A program made the translations under genes and the position numbers. Of a DNA stretch of 64,000 bases, positions 22,901 to 34,552 are shown piece after piece. This stretch comes from Athripsodes cinereus (taxonomy: Eukaryota > Arthropoda > Insecta > Trichoptera > Leptoceridae). The notes below the pieces were generated by a model. That model was not told where the DNA came from, ran no database searches, and was given only the letters and a program-made list of their open reading frames with translations. The first letter of the stretch is position 1; the number at the start of each line of letters is the position of its first letter. The stretch is from NCBI GenBank assembly GCA_947579605.1, contig OX388317.1, positions 12,543,384 to 12,607,383 on the forward strand, in the 5' to 3' direction.

Positions 22901-23035
22901 TTTTACTAAAGATCTTATCATTTTCATAATTCGTTGGTACTTTGGGATGCTGCTAGAGCCTTTAATGTGGTAGCTTCCCTTGCATTCCACATCCACAACG
23001 CAGACTAAACCAATGTATTGGAACCCCACTATATT
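19911..23035 (-). mobile_element. Near-intact non-LTR retrotransposon (LINE)
   Basis: It has a single long frame with an endonuclease then a reverse transcriptase, and a TATATATA-type 3' end. The 5' boundary is not visible; sequence above 23035 becomes AT-rich. One frame with an APE-type endonuclease and a short C-terminus fits RTE-like elements, though a CR1-related clade cannot be excluded without a tree. Confidence 0.85.
19916..23029 (-). CDS. LINE endonuclease-reverse transcriptase
   Basis: This intact 1037-residue polyprotein nicks target DNA and copies its own RNA into the nick. The N-terminal APE-type endonuclease starts near residue 88 (TWNVRT), with ALGISEMRW, GDWNAVVG and DSDHNMV supplying the usual Asn, Glu, Asp and His positions. 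The RT domain follows, with GKAPGIDLIPSELLK, FGFRKETGTRDA, FIDLEKAFDKV, GVRQGCSMSPALFN, the catalytic YADD at 780-783, and the thumb motif KINKEKTKCMV. The tail has WIGHNIRHPG and GRGRPRDAYMDQLKR. No stop interrupts it. The true start could be an internal Met, because the first 60 residues match nothing I know. Predictors often label such genes craniofacial development protein 2-like. Confidence 0.9.
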   Translation of the reverse strand: MGFQYIGLVCVVDVECKGSYHIKGSSSIPKYQRIMKMIRSLVKSSGGKIDPRSALRVGSALDLVIKQNTHKREEVRRNRNSTQGRYATWNVRTLLQNGKLDNLKVEMTKMKLSALGISEMRWPNPGDMWTGNFRLIHSGSIEGKPGQGGVGIMLSKDLGMRVKGYVHYGGRIILVKLDTKPVDTILIQVYMPTSSHSDQEIEILYENIQKLLDDTKAEENVIVMGDWNAVVGEEREGSIVGAYGLGTRNDRGNRLIEFCAKNKMFVANTWFQHHYRHRYTWKSPGDRFRLQIDYILTRQRYRNQIKDCRSYAGPDIDSDHNMVVAETILKFKRLEKRTTKRWDLKMLKIKEVKEKYDEKTEICDFVSNDNVDKVWGKIKEKITAAADEVLEKRKPQARKEWITDDILKMIEERRKLKNSQTEEGKKEYKALRNKINRESKLKKECYLQEKCKNINRNIKQRKFETAYSEVKNFFNEKTQPRCAIQDKNGKLLFEDELIVKRWKEYLEQLYKGKSILQESKALEAEYDVENNGDDILRSEFDIALAKLKDGKAPGIDLIPSELLKCAGKGMLDTLYKLVCKIYDTGEIPEDFAKCLIRALPKKAGTTKCEQHRTLSMISHASKILTNIIMKRAENKINETLSEDQFGFRKETGTRDAILSLRLILEKRITVNKNTYIAFIDLEKAFDKVEWEQLFNILNEIGMSFKDRRAIWSLYKNEMAVIKSGESCAEARVEQGVRQGCSMSPALFNCYIQRAIDELREEMKNWTGVKINGKKVDMIRYADDIALLADSEMELNEALGKMESILLSKYNMKINKEKTKCMVVGKEEATANIAINGVSIKQVSEFVYLGSRINQDGRSKSEIVSRINQARIAFNKKSKILESPNIDLSVRKNLTKAFVWSILLYGCETWTISKSESGRLAAFEMWCYRRMLKIHWSEHVENEEVLTRVGEKRQLLKRISQQRANWIGHNIRHPGLLIAIAEGKTEGTNGRGRPRDAYMDQLKRDMNCGSYVGLKRLAENRDEWRRKTKLVADQSSGL

Positions 23036-23164
23036 ATGTGGAATTTACGTATCAAGGCTAAACGTATTATTTTTTTATAATTATGTAAATATGTAGCATT
23101 TTAACCGAGGAAAATACCTCCGAAGTAGCGAATATATAATATTATGCATTTACTGTATTATGCA

Positions 23165-23697
23165 TTTATACATGGCTGAGGTTATTTCTACCCATTTTTT
23201 TTTTTTTTTTTCTTTTTTACCATAAACAACCTGAGGTAAATAAATATATTTCTATATTTCTGTCCTTTTCCTAAATGAAACAAAAACTGTGAAAGCACTA
23301 CTCTATGGTTAATCTATGGCATAAAACACTTCTTTCCGGCTTTTGTCAGGTTTTCTTTTTGTCGCCCATGTTGATATAATTCATTTTATAATCCAGAAAT
23401 TTAACCCATAAACGACTTAAAAACACTCAATTTGTAGAAAATATTTAAGAGAAAATTAAATGCAATAAAAATATCCATTAATATAAACAAAATAAAGTTA
23501 AAACACGAATTAGAAATTACTAACAAAACGTCACACAAGTCTAATGACAGTATAAACGTCAAACAAATAGTTGGTATCTGTTATCTGTGGTTGGTATGTA
23601 CTTTGGGTAGAAATAACCACTTTTTCGCGGAATATTTTTGTTTGTATACAAAAAAAAAAAAAAAAAATGGGTGAAAATAGCGCCTCCGTTTATACAT
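23165..23697. mobile_element. 515-bp element with 9-bp target duplication upstream of Rap1
   Basis: The 9-bp TTTATACAT flanks the element exactly (23165-23173 and 23689-23697). The ends are diverged inverted repeats: GGCTGAGGTTATTTCTACCC then a T-run on the left, and the complement of ACCC..TATT..GGAGGCG preceded by an A-run on the right. A second GGGTAGAAATAACC occurs inside at about 23606. A 9-bp duplication with inverted ends suggests a Mutator-like or related class. It has no coding capacity. Confidence 0.65.
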
Positions 23698-24653
<956 letters not shown>

Positions 24654-26850
24654 GAGCGGGAGACTGTGGGTGATACAGAATACTTGTACACAAAGATAGT
24701 GGGGGTACATACTCGTATATACCTTTACCTGTCATACATGTATACATACTTTATAATTACAAGTAAGTTGAAAAGACTCTCATAAGACTTGTTCCCTTCC
24801 AGCCCAACTGATTCCAGTACTATCTGACTCACTCCCCGATGTTGGCTCGCCAGCTGGGAAGCCTGGTCTCTCTCTCTCTCTATTTCTCCCTATGCTCAGC
24901 TGCTCACATCTCATATCTTCACACATCAATATGATCAACATGTTGTTGTTAGGTAGACTTACTACTATAAGATATTACATATATCCAGTGATTGAGAACT
25001 GTTGTTTTGTGTAACACGTACGTGAATCTTATGGATAAATAATTAATTTGTCAAATATAATATTAAAATAAATTGTTAAATAAATCAATTATATTAAAGA
25101 ATATTATACATATTGTAATATGTGATAACTGTCTCCATTGTAGTCCTTTTAATCGAGGCTTGTAAGACAATCTGTTGGTTATGTTATGGTTCAACCCTTT
25201 TGTCGCAAAGTGTTTACCAGGAATAGGCCATCTGAGTAGGCACACCCAGTGTTTTAAATATAGATTACTATATGTAGTTTGGTATCGACGCTAGATTGCT
25301 TGAAGTCTCGTTGTCTGGTCTCCGTACACAGACACATTGTGATATTTACATGTATCGTTTATCTCCTTACATATTATTTTAATGAACGCACACATTATAT
25401 AACGTTTGCATGTAATGATTTGGTCCTGTGATTTCCTGGAAGGCATTTTGAGACTAGTGGTATGTTGAACACCTTATGTATTGTTTTATATGATATAATA
25501 TTGTGTACAGTGGTGTTGATCAGAGTGCTAGGTGCTGTATAGTTCTGTGTTGAGTTTGATGTTTGTACTCTTTACTTGTTTAATATATTACATGTAAGTA
25601 TATAGGTGAATGTGATTGGTAGCACTTGGTTTAAAGGACGCATCTCTGGGAAACTTAGTTTGCAGGACGACAGGTCATGTCTATCTGTTTGTCTAGGCAA
25701 ATGATATATATTTTAAACTACTTAGTGTATTCATATAAGAGTGTTACGTTCCAAACATTATATTGATTATCATAGAACGTACGTAACCTGCGATTTATTT
25801 TTCAAGTTATTAATTATTTTTTTATATGAATGGTTGGTTTATTGCATTTTTAAATATTTTTCGCTTTTATTGCTACATACTGTCTAATGGTAATAGTATG
25901 TTAATGAATTACTAAAATATTTCACATCCCATTTTACGAAAATATTAGTACCGTGTATAATGGGTGTATGGGGTGTACTGCTGCACACCGTCACAAGGTT
26001 ACTTTGTTGGATGTCATACCAACTGGGTTACAGATTTCCAATTGGTTGTCCATCATATAATAAGCCTGATGTGGACGAGATATATTATATAGGTATAATA
26101 AATAAATTGTGTAAACGGGGTAACTACTTATTATATAATTATATTTATGTTCATCATCCATTGATCTGATTTTATTTTTATGATATATATATTTTTGTAT
26201 TTTGGTGTGCACACAGACACACACGTTCTGTCTGTTTGCATGTGACCTTCACATACACACACCCAGCAAAACCAGGATAAGGATAAATATTTCACATTAA
26301 GATTATTATTATGTATACATAACACGCATTTAGTGTATATGTATATGTCATCACCCGATAGTTTAATTAACCATTTATCTAAAAGGCTTGACAGTTAAAT
26401 GGCATTTTTCAATTGATTGCCTTGTCATTTCACTAAATTACAATGTTGCGCTTAAAATTTTAAATTTGGCATGATTGAAAACCAGCCCATTTGAAATGGT
26501 TAAGTCAAAATTTAATTTTTAGGCATTATGGCACTAGCAGTGTTGTTTTCAATAAAGATGATTTTGTAGTATGTTTTCCAAGATGACAGTTTATCATTAT
26601 TTAGACCTATGAGAATTAATAATGAAATTAATATAACAGTTATTCTGGGGTTAACAGTTATTATCAAATACTTTTTAAACAAGTGACAGGAATGTCAAAT
26701 TATAGTGAGTGACCATTTCTACAGTTTGTACAATCATATAACTATTTAGGTGCCAGCATTGTAACAAAACAAATAAATTAAAAATTGTCTGGCATTGTAT
26801 TTGAATTGACCTGAATTAATACAAGATGATGTGTTTATAAAACCAAAAAA
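24654..26850 (+). other. Probable long 3' UTR of Rap1
   Basis: The 2.2 kb after the Rap1 stop has no other gene and few recognisable repeats. It contains a CT run (CTCTCTCTCTCTAT near 24870) and several AATAAA hexamers, for example near 25067 and 25075. Further AATAAA motifs at about 31620, 31974 and 32170-32226 could mark longer transcripts. The extent is inference. Confidence 0.4.
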
Positions 26851-26859
26851 TATTGTAAA

Positions 26860-26945
26860 AACAAAGGTGGTCAGCAGCCAGATAGTATTTTCTATTACTG
26901 GATTTGAACCTTGCTGCCAATCTACTCCACCTTCGCGATAAGTGA
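26860..26945 (+). mobile_element. Possible SINE fragment, opposite orientation
   Basis: The reverse complement reads GAAGGTGGAGTAGATTGGCA then GCAAGGTTCAAATCC, matching the tRNA-proximal region of the SINE family found at 3690 and 14310. Both ends are unclear. Confidence 0.35.
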
Positions 26946-26990
26946 GAATTTATTTAAGTTCATAAATAAAAACGATACAGTAAAAATTCA

Positions 26991-27491
26991 TTCATTCATT
27001 CATCGCCCTCAACGCTCCTCTTGGGAGCACAGGAGAGAAACCAGCCTCCTCCATTCAGAGGGTCTCTGCGCCAATTGCGTCACCTCTTTTCACGACATTC
27101 CTTGCACTCAGATGTCGTTGTCATAGGAACAGTGTATTGTGAAAGAGGGACGCCTGGGCCGACGGAACCCTTGCGGATGGAAGAACAGCGCTCTTTTTGG
27201 CCAACTATCATTGAGCATTCTCAGAACATGTCCCAGCCAGGACCATCGTCTCTGAAGTATTACGGAGATTACAGGTCTCTGCTGGTTGCGCTGGTGCACA
27301 GCATCATTTGTGACATGTTCATACCATTTGACATCCAAAATCCTTCTAAGACACTTGTTTTCAAAGCTTAGTATCTTCCACTCTTGAGCCTTGGTTAAGT
27401 GCCAGGACTCACAGCCATATAGAAGGATTGGGATGATGTGACATTTTGTCCTGATGCTGAGTCCAGACGCCTTCCAAACTACGTAAGCCAC
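26991..27491 (-). pseudogene. 5'-truncated LINE C-terminal fragment with (ATGA)n tail
   Basis: The minus-strand frame starting near 27491 reads IPILLYGCESWHLTKAQEWK, then NKCLRRILDVKWYEHVTNDA, then RRWSWLGHVLRMLND, the post-RT region of RTE/CR1-like polyproteins. It runs into a stop at 27108. The element's 3' end is a GAATGAATGAATGA tract at about 26991-27003. The RT core is absent. Confidence 0.8.
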
Positions 27492-29250
27492 AACCTGTGT
27501 AAAAATAGCCTATTCTATGTCGTTCGGTTATGATTTTTTCCACTCAACATTAGTCGCCAACTCTATTCTTTTGTCGCACAAATAGTCGTAGAATCATTTC
27601 ATTTCTAGAAGACCATTATTTTTTTGGTCGGCCATTTAAATATTTACACGTTGTTAAATGTTATGTCAAACAATTTTTCTGATGCATCTTCAGCCATTTA
27701 ATTTAATATTGTTATATACCTAACTGGCTAAATCAATTATTGGGTGATGACATGTATATATATATTTTAATATACCCATCCCATATATATACATCATCAA
27801 TATTATAATTTACTTATCATTCAGTACTTGATGTGATGATTATTATATTACTTACTTTTTTATATCATTAATTAATTATTCTACATTTTTATTATTATGA
27901 TTGTGATTATATTATATTGTATTATTATTATCTTATCTGCATTTTGATGTGTCGTAGTAGAGTAATAATAATGTTATCATATGGGTTATTCAATAGTCTT
28001 ACCTACATTATATCACTCCCTTAGCATTGTTCAATACCATCTCATATTATGTTGTCCCGACAATGTAAACCTGCTACATGTTTAATTCATAGCATCATAG
28101 GTAATATTATATTTCTATAGTGTTATAATGATCACACTATAGTATAACATTATATTTCTGTAATGTTAAAAAGAAACTACGCTATATTGATTTTTGGACA
28201 GAGTGACTTATGAACGTCTTAATACATTGTGGTCCTTATTATACTCTTTTTAATGGCATATTCACCTGTATGTTTGAAACATGTAAATTGTGATACCAAA
28301 AAAATTTTTTTTTGTCAAGGCGTAACAACGCTAATTATAATTTGATGTATGTAATCTAAATTGACATTTCAAAAAAGATTAGAGCAACAACCGATAGCGG
28401 TAGCCCAGAATCATCTTTGATAGTGGTAGCCCAGAATCATCTTTGATAGTGGTTTCAAATGTTAATGAGCGTGTGAGAAGCAAATGTAATCAAGCTGTAA
28501 AAATTTTGAACAGCCATACTCAAAAATTACATTCCTTGATGTAGTGTAGTTTCCTGACGACATACACATATAGATATACATACATACACACTATGTCTGA
28601 CTAATCCTTGACCATGTTTGTATATAAGAGTTAGTTGAGTATCCAAATTATCACATTTTTATCATATATCATGATGCGTCATTTAGACGCCAATGTATGA
28701 AGGCATTATATTACATAAACAAAGTACTGAGATGTCTGGGGTTAAAATTTTGAGCACAGTTCAAAAGTACCATGTAACATAGGACCTTCGACAACTGTTA
28801 AACTCAGATTTTTGTATGTTTTTTTCATGCATGTAAAAGAGTAAATATTATGTATTTAAAAGAATGCACCTTCATTTGTCATTTGACGTAATTTACTTGT
28901 TTATTTTACTGGGATCTTTAATTAGTTATACTATGCCTTAAGGTTTGAATAATTAAATCACAGTGATATAAAGGGTGAATATTATTTGTATACACACTAG
29001 ATGTTGGTTGTTTAATTGTTGTTATTATTGTAAGCAGTGATATTGGTCATGTGTGTGGTATGTTAAGCATTCATTTAACTATCACCAGTGAACTGTGGCA
29101 AATAGCTGATACCAGTAGAGAGAAATATGTGGCTTAATTGTATGTATGTATGTGGTGTTATGTATGGTCATTTAACCATGGTGATAAATACAGTCCAGAT
29201 TATATGCAAAGCGTATCTCCATTATATTTTGCCTATTTATATAAAATTCC
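27492..29250. other. AT-rich stretch without a separate gene
   Basis: It holds only short frames. An imperfect inverted repeat is centred near 28130 (TATAGTGTTATAATGATCAC). It may belong to a long Rap1 transcript. Confidence 0.45.
28394..28455. repeat. 26-bp tandem duplication
   Basis: GATAGTGGTAGCCCAGAATC plus ATCTTT occurs about 2.3 times in direct succession, with one base change in the first unit. Confidence 0.85.
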
Positions 29251-29284
29251 ACTTACTCTTTTTGTCTGTCTGCACAAGCTCACT

Positions 29285-29480
29285 TTTTTCTGTAAATTCT
29301 TGAAGTGTCCTGTAAAAGGCATCACATTTTAAGACATTTACCATCTTCAGTTCAGCGATGAGGTATACAAATGTGTATCTTTTATTGGCACAGAGAGGAC
29401 AACTTGCATATATGTTATGTTCAGTTAGTCTGCTAGCTACCCCATTATCGGGATTCACCATGATGGTATTCTAGTATTAT
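29285..29480 (+). repeat. Interspersed repeat family A, copy 4
   Basis: GTGTCCTGTAAAAGGCATCA, CTTCAGTTCAGCGATGAGG, GGCACAGAGAGGACAACTTG and CAGTTAGTCTGCTAGCTACC occur in family order, ending near CACCATGATGGTAT. This is the clearest full-length copy after 10640. Confidence 0.7.
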
Positions 29481-29499
29481 ATAAATGTTGATTATTATA

Positions 29500-32400
29500 T
29501 TGCATATACATATCTTTCTATTTTTTATGAATGTATTTGCATAATGGTAATCCTATTGAGATGTAGTATTTCCATTTTTTTATATAGTAGAGAAGAATTA
29601 TGGGACCCTATTTACATTGGATAAAATATGAACTTAAATTTCTACTCCCTCTTCATAGTATTTATTTGCCAAATCCACCTTATATTGAATAAAACAACAT
29701 CACCTCAGATATCTGCACTCTGTCTCAAAAATTCTTGGATCTCGGCATACAGATTTAAACATGATTTTAGTGTGCACATTTCAGCCGTTTTAAGTTGCAT
29801 ATAATCTGGTTTGTTGTGATGAGAGATAGTAGTAATGTTAGTGAGAGTGATGGAAGCAATACAAGAAGGAAGGAAGGGGCAATGAGTTCAATTGGTTGTC
29901 TGATCTCCTCCCCCAATACAATACAAAATATAACAGTACCTATATATATATATATATATGTGTGATCACATTGCTATCATTCCCTCTTCCATTCCCCTTC
30001 CTCCCCCTCTGTCTACTACAACTAATATCACATACTATAACCCTCTCGCTACCAATGGTTTTCAAAACAAATGCTTTATAAGCTTATTATGTGCCCATCC
30101 AGACATATGAAGAATTTTATTTATTCAAAATTACCTGATTAAGAAATAATTTCAAGTTTAGTGCTGAAATTATTTAGAAAAGTTGATTTTGTTAGATGGA
30201 ATAAGTATTTTGTCTTGGAGTTACTATATTTATATCCAAACTTTGGTTTTTATATTCGGTAACGATCTCTACATTTTCGAAACTTATTTATTTTTTAGTT
30301 GTAATATTTATGAATAAATAAACATTATATTAATGTGTCATTAAACCAAAACCCACAGATATGGGCCTCTGTCAAAAACAGTAAGAGGTAATTAATTGTA
30401 CATGTTATATGAAGAATGTAGGACTTCCCAGTTTAATTTGATAGTGAGAGGGTTAATATTAATATGATTCACTACCCACATCATTTTTACACATACATAT
30501 ATAGCACACTAACTCATATTTGTTCACCTATACAGTCACACCGCATTTAGTCGTATATTAAACTCCACATTGTTCATTACTAATAATTATAATACATTAT
30601 TATTTGGGCTCTCTAACATTGTTATTGTATTTTATATTATTGTTACGCAATGTCACACACACATATTGCCATCAGCCGTGATATATTATATATCAAAGGA
30701 GAGAAGAAAATGAAGGCAGAACCCTTTTGTACGCTGCTTTCTCTCCTAAGCAGTGAGGTTGTGGCTATTTTTGTTGTTAGGTTCACATTCATCAAAACGC
30801 TGCTCATGGTTCATAATTTCCTTTTTATTAATTTTTTTATTCTATATAATTATAATATATTTATATAAAGTTTTTAAAAAGGACTTGGACTCATAAATGT
30901 TCTACTACATAGTACATCTATATAACTACTACTACTACTACATAGTATATAATTATGTATTATAATAATATAATAATTATGTATATATATTAATATATAT
31001 TTATTTGATTATATAGTGTTGTATAGAAGATCTTATATATTGGGAAAACATTATTATCGATGATACCGTGTTACATTTTAGATAGAAAAAAATAATTTTG
31101 TTTTACATTCCTCACTGATCTTTCAGCGCCATTGTAATTGTGACACACGAGGTTGGGTTTAATATTAAGCAATGTACCTACTACGTATACTTCATTTTGT
31201 GTTTAGTATGATAATAAAGTGGTCATTCCCTTATCGACTGCACATGTCAGAATTCTAGACACACAAGAACAGACACAGTCATAAAGGAAATAAAGTGAAA
31301 TAGTCAGGAACAAATTAATGGAATAATATTATAAGGAATCTCCCAACTACCTAACACCAATGGGTGATTCACAAATTAAATTAATAATGGTAACCTTAAA
31401 TGCTTTGGTCATTACTCATAACCAGCAGCAAATGCACAGAACAATTATAATCATTATTAAATCACTTTGGTAAGTATTTTATATTAATGTATAGTTCATT
31501 GTGATTACACACTGCCATGTCGTGCACCGCACCAAAAACTATCATCACTTAAACTCTCTAAATCATTATTGAACTACCGATAGGTGTGTGCATTTATACT
31601 TTCATTTTAATTTTGTATTGAATAAATAATATTGTTGCTGGTGTAAAAAAAGAAATTAAAATGAATATCCTATTATGGTGGAGCGTGGTCTTCCATTGAA
31701 GACTTCGCCCAGCATTCAGGATTATTATTTAAGTGCCACAGTGTGGCGCTGTAACAACTCTTGGTTATCTATATTGTATTATTATTATTATTATGTAATT
31801 ATTATCAGATTCATGAGGCTGAAAGAGGAGTGAATGACATTTATGGATTTGGTTTTTATTATCATTATTATTATAAAGTACATTTTACATCATTTTGTAA
31901 AAATGCAATCATTTTATTGTTTTCTATACTACATCTCTACACTAAGTACTCTTCTTTTATTTGTATAAATTGTTAATAAAAGTTGGTAGAAGTGTTATCT
32001 AGACATCCTATTAATAATATATATATAATATCTATTGAACAATTGTGTATATTTAAATTGTAAACATGCCAAATTATATATTATTTCTATGTATGTATGT
32101 ATTAAGTACACAACATGCATAGTAAATATTTTTTATTTCCATTCTACTATGGTTGCATTTTAAATCGGCAATAAAGGAATCCTTGAATTTTTATGAACTA
32201 AATCTAAGTTAAAAGAAAATATTTAAATAAAATCCTTTATGATATAATTCTTTTTATTATTTTACTGTCTTTTGTTATGTTCCCCAACAATCTTCAAAAT
32301 ACTAACAGACATAGGTGTTACGTTAACCAGATTATCATGAATGGTATTGGAAATATTTCAAAATGTGATATGGTAAAAAGGCATGTGACTAACTCTAACA

Positions 32401-34128
32401 TTTTGATGTAGTATCTGAGTATTGTGTTAATTTATTTGAATCTTCTGCAATACACAGAGAAAATATAAATCTTCTAATTTTTGTTAATATTGCATATCAA
32501 ACTACCTGCACAGCATATTGTATGTATGTGGAGTCAATGTACTGTCAAAGTTGCAATGAATTTATGCAAACAGGTAGATTTCTTTTACCTTCAAATGTAT
32601 AACAAATATTTGTGCGTTGCTTTGATCTGTTTTCATATACATGCGTAAATACCTGCTGAATAATTGATACTCTTTATTTTATATGAATATAAATTTATTC
32701 ATCAGCATTTTTGCCTTTGTTACAAACTGATGCCATTATAGCATACTAAAATGAAAAAAAATCAACAGTTATACAATGGTGTTTGAAGTATGTCTTTATT
32801 TTGCATTTGTTCTCTCGAATTTGTGTCCTTATAATTATGAAAATATTGTATATTTACTATATATAAATAATCTTGCAACCATTGTGGTCTTAGCCACAAA
32901 ATTCACATTACGGGAAACAGCTGACCACAGAAATAAATCAAGGTATACACAATACGAGAATCTCTGAAAGAATTCTAAACAAGGAATAATGCAAACAATA
33001 AAATTATCCAGACATGACAATAATAATAGGTATGTTCTCAATATCTGATGAAATGCTTTTATGAATACCTTCACCGAATAAACAAGAATTTATATTGATT
33101 GATTTTAGTTACATTATCTGACAACATCAACTTTGATTATTGTTATTTAATTTGTATGTTTTTATGCTAAGTAGATATGATGAAAGAGTGTATTTACAGC
33201 TTATGCGAAATCTGTGGTCTTACGCATGATGGCTATTATATTTATTTTGAATAACAACGCTGGAATATAAATATTATTTCTGCTTTAGTTTTATTTTAAA
33301 TACGCTCCTCCACATAAATTAATTTAGAAAACTGTTGTTGTAGTGGTTTAAAAGTTGTATCAATACATTTTATAAGTTATATTTAGATTGAACTAGCATT
33401 CTACTAATGAGAACAAGGAAGTAACCTCTTGAAACTCAATGTTAAGTTTACAAATAGGCAACACAACATTTAGTAACAAATTCAACATAAAAGCATTCCT
33501 TCAATAATTATTACATATTGATATTTGGCAGTGAATAGTTAACATATGTGATACGCTTAACAATTATATTTTTTTATTATCTTAACAAATATTTGAAATA
33601 ATTCTTTTGCTGATAAAATAACATGTCAGATAAATTTTGACATATTCAGCAGATAATGCATATTCATTATAAATACTTAATACACTATTGTAGGTATATT
33701 TTTTGTAATTTGTTGCAAGTATATAATATATTTTTCTTATACCTACATATATTTGTAGATAATAAAATTTCAATTTACTACGTATTTTACTAATAGTGAA
33801 CACATGTGAACACTTCATTTTGATGTCTTCGTATAAAAAAATCTAATAAATCACTAGATAGTAGATACTACAATTGAATAAAATTTAATTTATAAAAAGT
33901 TTAGTAGTTACTTAAACTTACTTTTGAGGAATTTAACTTCTGGCGAATCAATTTGTTAAAAACAGATCATTTCCTGAAGAAAAATATGGTAAAGATAATT
34001 GGCTACAGTAACCATTTTCGTTTGCAAGTGATTTTGCTCAAAGTTTACAATCTCTACAAACATTTTTCTTGCAAGCCTAAAAGTTGTGACTGATAAAATC
34101 ATTAAAGAGTTGTCTTTATCACACATTG
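29500..34128. other. AT-rich region between the two convergent genes
   Basis: There is no supported gene. It includes a TA repeat near 29940-29960, an ACT repeat near 30927-30942, and several AATAAA hexamers on the plus strand that could end Rap1 transcripts. Open frames are short and low in complexity. Confidence 0.5.
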
Positions 34129-34134
34129 TTTATT
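34129..34134 (-). terminator. Candidate poly(A) signal of rootletin
   Basis: AATAAA on the minus strand lies about 310 bp after the rootletin stop, with T-rich DNA around it. It is the closest canonical hexamer I saw downstream of the stop. Confidence 0.45.
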
Positions 34135-34444
34135 TTTTTACTAATGTTACAAATTGCCCTCTTTTGATATTCTACTCCTGAGATCTTTTAAACATAATGA
34201 AAATTTTGACATCTCTTACGAACATAATATAATTCCAACTAGAACTTAATACATTATTCTTTGGTAATTTTTTTGTTTACATACTAAAAAAAACTAACAT
34301 CATTAATATTTAAGGCAACATTTCTCTTCTTTTATGTACTTCATCAAAAATGTATGGTGACATCCTCTTCCATTTAATACTGTTTGAAATATTCGTCCAT
34401 TTTTGTTCTGGAATTTAACTGTGCATGGTTTACTTTGTAATGAT

Positions 34445-34552
34445 TCATTTAGAAGAGTCGTAATCATCACTGAAGTGTGGAAGGCTGTGAGTGAGAGTGT
34501 TATCTAGTTTTCTTGCTTCATGCTCCAGTAGCAATGAATCCAGTGCTGGCTC
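34445..34552 (-). CDS. Root: Rootletin exon 32, terminal exon with stop
   Basis: EPALDSLLLEHEARKLDNTL then THSLPHFSDDYDSSK and TGA. The acceptor is GTTTGTTTAG. The intron before it is 2.8 kb and holds a decayed hAT element. Confidence 0.9.
   Translation of the reverse strand, partial: EPALDSLLLEHEARKLDNTLTHSLPHFSDDYDSSK

Noticed and set aside
20328..22973. Several plus-strand open frames of 60-181 codons antisense to the LINE
   Set aside because: They are shadows of the minus-strand endonuclease/RT frame and show no domain of their own.
29940..29962. TA dinucleotide run as a replication origin or promoter
   Set aside because: It is an ordinary microsatellite with no associated gene start.
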